Assembly (NCBI RefSeq): GCF_010548305.1
Contig: NZ_JAAGLV010000014.1
Coordinates: forward strand, 1 to 64,000
Source of the DNA: Streptomyces sp. SID13031
Lineage (GTDB): Bacteria > Actinomycetota > Actinomycetes > Propionibacteriales > Kribbellaceae
Direction: 5' to 3'
DNA: 64,000 nucleotides
Shown: positions 57,988-64,000 of the stretch, one piece after another
How positions within the stretch are numbered: position 1 is the first letter of the stretch
Layout: every line of letters starts with the position of its first letter
The notes under the pieces: model-generated
The model's input: only the letters and a program-made list of their open reading frames with translations
Databases searched by the model: none
Told to the model about the DNA's origin: nothing
Translations under genes and position numbers: made by a program

Positions 57988-58953
57988 ATGATGAACAATG
58001 CCCGGCGAGTTCTGGTGCTAACGGAGGCGGACGATCCAACCGCCGACCTGGTGATCGAAGAACTGAACGACCGCGACGTGCCAATCGCCCGATTCGACAC
58101 GTCCGATTTCCCATCCAGCCTGACCGTGGCGGCAGATATCAACGGCCTACGGAACTGGCGGGGCTGGCTGCGGACACCCACGCGAGAAGTGGACCTCACA
58201 GCCGTCCGGTCCTTGTACTACCGCCGTCCCAGCGATTTCGACTTCTCGCGTCTTGAGCCACAGCAGGCCCGCTTCGCCGCCTCGCAGGCTCGCTTCGGGC
58301 TCGGCGGCCTGCTGGCAGACTTGCCCGGATGCCTATACGTGAACCATCCCAACGCGATCGCCGACGCCGAGTACAAGCCGGTCCAACTCTCGGTCGCCGC
58401 CTCGGTCGGGCTGAGGGTTTCACCGACACTCATCACCAATGACCCCGAGGAAGCCCGAGCGTTCGCGAGGGGCGTCGGGAGGATCATCTACAAGCCGCTG
58501 TACCTCGGCCTGCACGACCTGGACGGGCAACCGGCGAGCATCTGGGTGAAGGAAGTTGACTTGGAAGACTTGGATGACTCGATCGCCGGAACCATGCACT
58601 TGTTCCAGGCGCGCTGCGACAAGGTCGCCGATCTACGTGTCACAGTGATCGGCGACAAGGTCTTCTGCGTGAAGATCAAAACGGAAAGCCCCGATCTTCT
58701 GGACTGGCGATATGACTACGACCACCTGTCCTACACGGTTGTCGAGCCACCGGCTGGAATCGTTGACAGCATGCAGGCGTACATGAAGCGATTCGATCTT
58801 GTCTTCGGCTGCTTCGATTTCGCCGTACCCCGCAACGGGGGCCCGGTGTTCTTGGAGTGCAACCCAAATGGCCAGTGGGGCTGGCTGGAGGAGGCGACAG
58901 GTCTGCCGATGACGGCAGCCGTAGCCGACCTACTGCAGAAAGGGACACGATGA
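57988..58953 (+). CDS. tgmB: ATP-grasp graspetide macrocyclase
   Basis: A 321-residue ATP-grasp ligase. The N-terminal preATP domain has RRVLVLTEADDPTADLVIEE and RSLYYRRPSDFDF, a hallmark of RiPP maturases. The central part has GRIIYKPLYLG (ATP-binding Lys), and the C-terminal FLECNPNGQWGWLEEATGLP binds Mg-ATP. It matches the ATP-grasp ribosomal peptide maturase family (TIGR04187). It activates Asp/Glu side chains of the precursor core for ester or amide crosslinks. Two tandem ATGs (57988, 57991) are possible starts. The stop overlaps the methyltransferase start (ATGA). Confidence 0.92.
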   Translation: MMNNARRVLVLTEADDPTADLVIEELNDRDVPIARFDTSDFPSSLTVAADINGLRNWRGWLRTPTREVDLTAVRSLYYRRPSDFDFSRLEPQQARFAASQARFGLGGLLADLPGCLYVNHPNAIADAEYKPVQLSVAASVGLRVSPTLITNDPEEARAFARGVGRIIYKPLYLGLHDLDGQPASIWVKEVDLEDLDDSIAGTMHLFQARCDKVADLRVTVIGDKVFCVKIKTESPDLLDWRYDYDHLSYTVVEPPAGIVDSMQAYMKRFDLVFGCFDFAVPRNGGPVFLECNPNGQWGWLEEATGLPMTAAVADLLQKGTR

Positions 58954-60173
58954 CGACCCCCGAACCGGACGGTGGCCGGGCAGCGGCGCTGCGGGTGAAG
59001 CTGGCGGACGAACTGGAGGCCTCCGGGGATCTGCGGACGGAGCCGTGGCGAGCAACGATAGAGACCGTCCCACGCGAAGCATTCATCCCGAGCTTCTTCG
59101 AGCGGATCGATACCCCACAGCAGACGATGTGGCGACCGATCACCCCCGAGCTCGTCAGCCAGCAGGCCCGACTGGAGCTGACGTACACCGACGAGACCTG
59201 GGTGACCCAACTGGATCACCACACGTGGCCAGTCGACACAGCCGTACCCATCCCCGGCGAACCGACATCCTCCTCGACTCTGCCGGGTCTGGTCGTGCGG
59301 ATGCTGGAAGAGCTCCAAGTCGAAGACGGCAGCCGGGTACTCGAGATCGGAACCGGGACCGGCTACTCCTCAGCGCTGATGTCCGCACGGCTTGGAGCCG
59401 AGCTGGTCACGTCGGTTGAGGTCGATGCCGAAGTTGCCGTCCGCGCAAAAGAGGCACTTGCCGCAATCGGATTCATGCCCGATCTCGTGACCGGCGACGG
59501 CCTTCTCGGCTATCAGCCTGGAGCACTCTATGACCGCGTGATCGCCACTTGCTCGGTTCGTCACGTTCCAAAGACCTGGGTCAACCAGACCCGACCAGGC
59601 GGTCTGATCCTGACAACAATGCTGGGCTGGTTGGACGCATCGTCCGGACTGGTCCGTCTCGAAGTCACCGGAGACGGCACAGCCGAAGGTGCATTTCTCG
59701 GCGGCACCGAATCCTTCATGCCTGCTCGGCCGCATGCTGCTCCGCGACTTGGCGACGATGTCTACACCTGGATTGACGAGGTAGAGACCACAGAGCGTGC
59801 GACTGCTGCGGGTCCCGAGATCCTGGACCCCTGGGACGGTTGGACGTCGATGTTCATCGCGCAACTCGCTGTCCCCGACTCCCAGCTGCTCATCTACGGC
59901 GTCGATGGCGGTCCGGTGATCGAGCACATCATTGACGTGAACCAGCACGCGATTGCGATTCTCCGGAAGCTGCCCGACGACTCTACAGTCGTGCGGCAAG
60001 CCGGACCCGTCGCTCTGTGGGACTCGGTAGAGGCTGCCATTTCAGAGTGGCGGAACGCAGGATCACCCCCGCTTGAACAGTTCCGCATCAGCGTGACACC
60101 CGAGGCGCAAACGGTCTGGTTCGGAGACCCTGTCGGCCCGCTGTCGTGGAAACTACCGACGAACACCCAGTAG
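58950..60173 (+). CDS. tgmC: PIMT-like methyltransferase of the graspetide cluster
   Basis: A 407-residue protein-L-isoaspartate O-methyltransferase homologue. The N-terminal LKVKLADELEASGDL-like segment (VKLADELEASGDLRTEPW) precedes the methyltransferase core: SSSTLPGLVVRMLEEL, motif I VLEIGTGTGYSSALMSARLG at about residues 129-148, and VEVDAEVAV. The C-terminal ~190 residues are the extra domain seen in ATP-grasp-cluster methyltransferases (TIGR04188). In fuscimiditide-type pathways such enzymes methylate a core Asp that then closes to an aspartimide. The ATGA overlap with tgmB implies coupled translation. Confidence 0.9.
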   Translation: MTTPEPDGGRAAALRVKLADELEASGDLRTEPWRATIETVPREAFIPSFFERIDTPQQTMWRPITPELVSQQARLELTYTDETWVTQLDHHTWPVDTAVPIPGEPTSSSTLPGLVVRMLEELQVEDGSRVLEIGTGTGYSSALMSARLGAELVTSVEVDAEVAVRAKEALAAIGFMPDLVTGDGLLGYQPGALYDRVIATCSVRHVPKTWVNQTRPGGLILTTMLGWLDASSGLVRLEVTGDGTAEGAFLGGTESFMPARPHAAPRLGDDVYTWIDEVETTERATAAGPEILDPWDGWTSMFIAQLAVPDSQLLIYGVDGGPVIEHIIDVNQHAIAILRKLPDDSTVVRQAGPVALWDSVEAAISEWRNAGSPPLEQFRISVTPEAQTVWFGDPVGPLSWKLPTNTQ

Positions 60174-60452
60174 AGGCGAGTAAGTCGAGCCGCGGTTCGT
60201 GCAGCACAGCGCGCAGGTGGAAAGCTCGATCGCCGTACGGCGGCCGGCGTAGACCGGGACATCTCCGAGAATCTGGAGGCAGCCGGCAAGGCGCCACATC
60301 GGGGCTAATCTGCAGAAGTTCAACTGGCCAAAGATTGTTGGGACCTCGGCGGCTTCATCGACCGCGCAGGTTGCAGCCCGGCACAAACGTGCCCACAGCG
60401 GCCGCCGGGAACTACCTCTTGTTTCTTGTCTTTGCTCTTGCCCCCTGGTAGG

Positions 60453-60473
60453 CGGGCACTCCGCCGCGACACG
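60453..60473 (+). repeat. right copy of the 21-bp direct repeat flanking the RiPP region
   Basis: This copy differs from the one at 54363-54383 at a single position. The repeat's GCGGGCAC can also pair with GTGCCCGC at 60475-60482, so part of it belongs to a hairpin next to the groEL terminator. Confidence 0.6.
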
Positions 60474-60476
60474 GGT

Positions 60477-60506
60477 GCCCGCCCCCGGGAGGGATCGGGG
60501 GCGGGC
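60477..60506 (-). terminator. groEL terminator hairpin
   Basis: An 11-bp perfect GC stem, GCCCGCCCCCG / CGGGGGCGGGC (60477-60487, 60496-60506), lies 23 bp past the chaperonin stop. Confidence 0.75.
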
Positions 60507-60529
60507 GGGCCAATTGGGTCACTAGGTGG

Positions 60530-62179
60530 TCAGTAGATGTTGGAGGGGCGGATCATGCCTTCGGCCAGGTCACCGAAGCCGGGGGCCATGATCGCGCCCG
60601 GGTTGCCGAGGACCTCCTCCACGATGGCGGTCTCCGTGGTGATCAGCAGGGCGGCGATCGAAGCGGCGCTCTCCAGCGCGGACCGGGTGATCTTGACCGG
60701 GTCCATCACGCCGAAGTCGAACATGTCGCCGTACTCGCCGGTCAGCGCGTTGAAGCCTTGTCCGACCGGTAGTTCCGCGACCGTCTTCACGACCTCGTCG
60801 CCGTCGTAGCCGGCGTTGATCGCGATCCAGCGCAGCGGTTCGGCCAAGGACTGCCGGACGATCTCGCGTCCGATCAAGGCGTCTCCGGTCAGCTCCAGCC
60901 GGTCGAGAGTGTCGCGAGCCTGGGTCAGCGCCGACCCACCGCCCGCGATCACGCCTTCCTCCAAAGCGGCGCGCGTCGCGGACAGGGAGTCCTCGACCCG
61001 GTGCTGCTTCTCCTTGAGCTCGACGCCGGTTGCCGCGCCGACGTGGATGACGGCGACCCGGCCGGCCAGCCGCGCGATCCGGAGCTTGAGGTTGTCCTCG
61101 TCGTGCTCGTTCTTGGCCCGCTCCAGCTCCTTCTCGAGTTGGTGCAGCCGGGCCTCCACGGCCGCGGGATCACCGGCGCCGCCGACCATCGTCGTACCGT
61201 TCTCGGTGATGGTGATCCGGTGACACGAGCCCAGGTCGCCCACCGAGAGCGAGAGCAGGTCGACGCCTGAGTCTTCGCTGACCACGCGAGCGCCCAGTAC
61301 CGCCGCCAGGTCCTCCAGTTCGGCCACCCGCCGGTGCCCGAAGCCGGGCGCCCGCACGACCACCGAGCGGAACGTGTCGTGCACATTGTTGCTGACCAGC
61401 ATCTGCAGCGCCGGACCGTCGACGTTCTCGGCCAGGATCACCAGGGGCCGGCCCGATCGCGTCACCAGCTCCAGCGTCGGCATCAGCTCCTGCAGCTGGC
61501 TGATCTTCTTGTTGGTGAGCAGGATGTAGGGGTCGTCGAAGACGGTCTCCATCCGGTCCTTGTCGGTCACCATGTACGGCGAGATGAAGCCGTGGTCGAA
61601 CTCGATGCCGTCGACAACGTTCAGCGACAGCCCGTACGCCGGCGACTCCTCGACCGTGACGACCCCCGTCTTGCCGACCCGGCTCATCGCCTCGGAGATG
61701 ACCGAGCCGATCTCCGGGTCGTCGTTCGCGGACAGCGTCGCCACGAACAGCAGGTCGGTCTGCCCACCGACCTCGGCGGTCCGCTCGTGCAGCGTCTTGA
61801 CGATCACCGCGACGGCTTCCTCGATCCCCCGGCGCAGCTGCATCGGGTTGGCGCCGCCGTCCACAGCGCGCAGACCCTCACGTACCAAGGCCTGGGCGAG
61901 CACGGTCGCGGTGGTCGTGCCGTCGCCGGCCACCCCGTTGGTCTTCATCGCGACTTCCTTGACCAGCTGCGCGCCCATGTTGGCGAACGGGTTGCGGAGC
62001 TGGATCTCCCGCGCGATGGTGACGCCGTCGTTGGTGATGGTCGGCGGTCCGGTCAGCTTCTCCAGTACCGCGTTGCGCCCCTTGGGTCCGAGCGTCACCT
62101 TGACCGCGTCGGCGAGCGCGTTCACGCCCTGCTCGAGCAGTTGCCGCGCGTCGGTGCTGAAGCGAAGATCTTTGGCCAT
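60530..62179 (-). CDS. groEL: GroEL-like chaperonin of the monooxygenase operon
   Basis: A 549-residue 60-kDa chaperonin. Group I hallmarks are visible: KVTLGPKGRNAVLEK, TNDGVTIAREI, GDGTTTATVLAQALVREG and EEGVIAGGGSAL. It is not accompanied by groES, and its C-terminus ends GFGDLAEGMIRPSNIY instead of the usual Gly-Met repeats. It lies 19 bp after the amidohydrolase gene of a propane-type monooxygenase operon, the position of MimG/PrmG. Those proteins are needed to fold the oxygenase large subunit in mycobacteria and rhodococci (established knowledge), and a dedicated role is inferred here. Confidence 0.94.
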   Translation of the reverse strand: MAKDLRFSTDARQLLEQGVNALADAVKVTLGPKGRNAVLEKLTGPPTITNDGVTIAREIQLRNPFANMGAQLVKEVAMKTNGVAGDGTTTATVLAQALVREGLRAVDGGANPMQLRRGIEEAVAVIVKTLHERTAEVGGQTDLLFVATLSANDDPEIGSVISEAMSRVGKTGVVTVEESPAYGLSLNVVDGIEFDHGFISPYMVTDKDRMETVFDDPYILLTNKKISQLQELMPTLELVTRSGRPLVILAENVDGPALQMLVSNNVHDTFRSVVVRAPGFGHRRVAELEDLAAVLGARVVSEDSGVDLLSLSVGDLGSCHRITITENGTTMVGGAGDPAAVEARLHQLEKELERAKNEHDEDNLKLRIARLAGRVAVIHVGAATGVELKEKQHRVEDSLSATRAALEEGVIAGGGSALTQARDTLDRLELTGDALIGREIVRQSLAEPLRWIAINAGYDGDEVVKTVAELPVGQGFNALTGEYGDMFDFGVMDPVKITRSALESAASIAALLITTETAIVEEVLGNPGAIMAPGFGDLAEGMIRPSNIY

Positions 62180-62198
62180 CTGTCTGCTTCCCTTCGGT

Positions 62199-63245
62199 TC
62201 AGGAGACCTGGACCGGCGCGGAGCCGATCGGCTTGTCGGCGACCCCTTCGGCGGCTGCTTCCTTGATCCGCAGCTCGGCCGGTACTTCGAGGTCGTACAG
62301 CTTGGCCGCGTTGAGGCCGAGGATCTTGCGCTTGATGTCCGGCGTCAGGACGCCGTACTCGGACTGCATGTCCTCGGGGATCTGGAAGTCGACGAACTTC
62401 TCGACCAGCCACTTCGGCTGCCAGATCGCGTAGTCGCTGGCGAAGGTGATCCGGTCCTCGCCGATCCAGTACAGGAGCTCGCCGATGATCTGGGCGAAGT
62501 ACCGGGGCCGGCTGTGGATGAACGGCATCGCCACCGCCAGACCGCCGTACACGTTGGGCTCCTGCGTCGCGATCCAGCAGAAGTCCTCCAGCCGGGGCAG
62601 CCCCACGTGCTCGACGATGAAGTTGAGCTCGGGGAACATTGAGGCCGCATAGTCGATGTCCTGGACGTCGAAGGCATCCCGGTTCAGCGGGTAGATCGTG
62701 GGGCCCTTGTGCACGTGGATGTTCTTGATGCCGAGCTCGACGCACTTGCGCAGGTACGGCTCGGCCTCCGGGTCGGACAGCTTCCAGCCGCGCGACTCGC
62801 CCTTCCACTCGGCGGTGTAGAGCTTGACGCCCTGCAGGTTCCAGCGGGCATGCAACTCCTCCAGCTTGTCCAGGCCCTCCGCACCGTCGCGGGGATCCCA
62901 GGCGCCGTTCGTGATGAACTTGCCCGGGTTGTTCTCCATCACGGCGCCGTCGCGCTCGGTGGTGTTGAACCCGTCGACGTAGAAGTCGGTCAGATAGGTC
63001 GGCTGGAAGATCGCCTTGTCCACATAGCCGATCTCGAACAGGTCGTGCAGCAGGTCGGCCTCGGAGTACGCGCCGAACTTCTCCGCCGTCCAGACGAACT
63101 CCTCGGGCGACAGGTTGCGGTGATAGTCGTAGAAGCAGTTGGTGAAGCCGGCGCCGAACCGGTTCTTGTTGTTCTCCGGCCGGCCGTTCCAGTAGTGCAC
63201 GTGGCTGTCGACGATGTAGTACTTCTCGCCGTTCTTCTCATACAT
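62199..63245 (-). CDS. Amidohydrolase of the propane-type monooxygenase operon
   Basis: A 348-residue amidohydrolase-2 family TIM-barrel protein. The metal-site HxH is in YIVDSHVHYWNG. Later motifs are IKNIHVHKGP, FIVEHVGLPR and ITFASDYAIW with the catalytic Asp. ATG 63245 follows CAGGGAGGC. A gene of this family lies between the coupling protein and chaperonin in prm/mim operons. Its substrate there is unknown, and a role in metal-site or oxygenase maturation has been considered. Neighbour gaps are 56 bp and 19 bp, so it is in the operon. Confidence 0.9.
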   Translation of the reverse strand: MYEKNGEKYYIVDSHVHYWNGRPENNKNRFGAGFTNCFYDYHRNLSPEEFVWTAEKFGAYSEADLLHDLFEIGYVDKAIFQPTYLTDFYVDGFNTTERDGAVMENNPGKFITNGAWDPRDGAEGLDKLEELHARWNLQGVKLYTAEWKGESRGWKLSDPEAEPYLRKCVELGIKNIHVHKGPTIYPLNRDAFDVQDIDYAASMFPELNFIVEHVGLPRLEDFCWIATQEPNVYGGLAVAMPFIHSRPRYFAQIIGELLYWIGEDRITFASDYAIWQPKWLVEKFVDFQIPEDMQSEYGVLTPDIKRKILGLNAAKLYDLEVPAELRIKEAAAEGVADKPIGSAPVQVS

Positions 63246-63301
63246 GGTTTGCCTCCCTGGCAGGCAACTGGACCGGGCCCCATCGCTGAGGCCCGGTGTC
63301 T

Positions 63302-63658
63302 TCAGCTGGTGACCTCGACGAGGTCGAAGTCGATGTACTCCGCGGCCTCCTCCGGACTGGAGAAGAGCATGGTCTTGTCGTCGAAATGGACCATCCGCCC
63401 GTAGTGGGTGGACATGATCTCCTCGAAGTCGGCCAGGCCGAACTCCGAGCCGAGCGCGTCGGAGATCTCGGCGAAGTCGAAAGTGAGCTTGCCGACGCCG
63501 TCGACGCGGATCATCGAGGGGTACTCGGTGATCGTGACGTTGTCGTGGTGGCCCATGATCTCGGCCACCACGTAGCCGTTCTGGTTGTTCATCAAGGTCA
63601 CGCCGCACATGTTCGAGAAGGTGCGGTCGACCGCGCCGAACTCCTTGGTCGTGGTCAC
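63302..63658 (-). CDS. prmD: MmoB/DmpM-family coupling protein of soluble di-iron monooxygenase
   Basis: A 118-residue regulatory component. The family pattern is visible in FSNMCGVTLMNNQNGYVVAE, IMGHHDNVTITEYPSMIRVD and LTFDFAEISDALGSEFG. These proteins bind the hydroxylase and tune electron transfer and substrate access. The GTG start at 63658 overlaps the stop of the hydroxylase small subunit (GTGA). Propane/mim-type assignment comes from the whole gene order rather than this protein alone. Confidence 0.9.
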   Translation of the reverse strand: MTTTKEFGAVDRTFSNMCGVTLMNNQNGYVVAEIMGHHDNVTITEYPSMIRVDGVGKLTFDFAEISDALGSEFGLADFEEIMSTHYGRMVHFDDKTMLFSSPEEAAEYIDFDLVEVTS

Positions 63659-64000
63659 TGGTCCAGCTCCTTCGGTACGTCGAGGTCGAGGTCGGCCAGC
63701 GCGCTGCGCAGACCGGCCTTGGCCGAATCCAGCGAGTCGGCGAACGTGACGACCTTCTCGTTCGGCTGCGACCAGATCGGCTGCAGTTCGCGGGCCGCCC
63801 GCAGGCTCTGCGGGATCCAGGTGGCGAGCCATTCGCCCAGCACGGCCTTGTTCTCGTCGCCGTGCTTCTCGTCCCTGGTCAGCAGCGAGAACAGCGCCCG
63901 GGTGTAGCCGAGGTCACGGCTGTAGTCGTTCTCGCCGGCACCGACGATCGTCGGGGTGATGTAGTCGCCGTTGCGGGCCGAGACCTGCATCAGCAGGTCG
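63655..64000 (-). CDS. prmC: Propane-type monooxygenase hydroxylase small subunit (C-terminal part)
   Basis: The C-terminal ~115 residues of a gene whose start lies beyond the right edge. Segments VGAGENDYSRDLGYTRALFS, WLATWIPQSLRAARELQPIW and FADSLDSAKAGLRSALADLD match the beta subunit of soluble di-iron monooxygenases of the propane (PrmC/MimC) group, which supports the di-iron alpha subunit. Its stop overlaps prmD by four bases. The reductase and large subunit genes should lie just right of the window. Confidence 0.85.
   Translation of the reverse strand, partial: DLLMQVSARNGDYITPTIVGAGENDYSRDLGYTRALFSLLTRDEKHGDENKAVLGEWLATWIPQSLRAARELQPIWSQPNEKVVTFADSLDSAKAGLRSALADLDLDVPKELDQ

Larger units (their letters stand above)
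60174..60529. other. Intergenic stretch between RiPP cluster and chaperonin gene
   Basis: No recognisable gene is found in these 356 bases. It contains the right copy of the 21-bp direct repeat (60453-60473) and the groEL terminator (60477-60506). A T-rich run (60415-60440) lies just before the repeat. Confidence 0.5.

Noticed and set aside
60146..60451. A plus-strand frame after tgmC as a further RiPP gene
   Set aside because: Arg/Ser-rich composition, no ribosome site and no family pattern. It overlaps the end of the methyltransferase gene in another frame.
1..64000. tRNA genes, CRISPR arrays, prophage or full insertion sequences
   Set aside because: No cloverleaf-like stretch with a GGTTCGAATCC-type arm, no spaced repeat array, and no integrase, transposase or phage structural gene was seen. 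The only mobile-type element is the 262-bp MITE.

Overview
The window is a high-GC actinobacterial chromosome segment. The evidence is the actinobacterial 16S 5' end and rrn leader at the left edge, heavy G/C at third codon positions, many GTG and TTG starts, a B12-dependent ribonucleotide reductase next to nrdR, actinobacterial-type LexA boxes, and Tat- and Sec-exported enzymes. The overall set fits the Propionibacteriales (Nocardioidaceae, Kribbella-like). The genus is an inference, not something read directly from the sequence.

Layout. 1-0.8 kb: 5' end of a 16S rRNA gene on the minus strand, its leader with a boxA-like element, and two candidate rrn promoters. 0.9-11.1 kb: mixed small genes, including a serine hydrolase, a YCII protein, a KTSC protein, HTH and PadR regulators, a secreted four-Cys protein under a PadR-type operator, a lone caspase-like protein, an aldo/keto reductase, a methyltransferase and a large LuxR regulator. 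11.2-12.5 kb: a solitary DUF2397 (Wadjet type II JetA-like) gene. 12.6-29.1 kb: conserved DNA-metabolism and export genes (nrdJ, nrdR, a LysM gene divergent from lexA, an ATP-dependent DNA ligase, dinG, a fused secDF) mixed with a nucleoside hydrolase, a Gfo/Idh oxidoreductase, a glutathione peroxidase and a secreted beta-propeller protein. 29.4-35.1 kb: two secreted proteases (S8 subtilase, M6) on either side of a two-component system. 35.2-52.4 kb: the conserved actinobacterial block hflX-dapF-miaA-miaB-gluABCD, interrupted by ggt, a SigE-family sigma factor with a membrane partner, a Nudix hydrolase, a metallophosphoesterase and an amidohydrolase.

The conserved order breaks just after gluD, at about 52.4 kb. 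From there the DNA is accessory: a 262-bp MITE with perfect 27-bp ends, an autoregulated GntR/membrane operon, scrambled methyltransferase remnants on both strands, and a RiPP cluster. The RiPP cluster runs from a flavoprotein and a frameshifted XRE regulator, through three small overlapping ORFs, to a graspetide precursor (tgmA-like), an ATP-grasp macrocyclase (tgmB-like) and a PIMT-like methyltransferase (tgmC-like). The logic matches aspartimide-forming graspetides: the ATP-grasp enzyme joins side chains by ester or amide bonds, then the methyltransferase activates an Asp that closes to an aspartimide. An imperfect 21-bp direct repeat (20/21) brackets about 6.1 kb containing this cluster.

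The right end (60.5-64 kb) is the tail of a soluble di-iron (propane-type) monooxygenase operon: hydroxylase small subunit (partial), coupling protein, amidohydrolase, and a GroEL-like chaperonin that probably folds the oxygenase.
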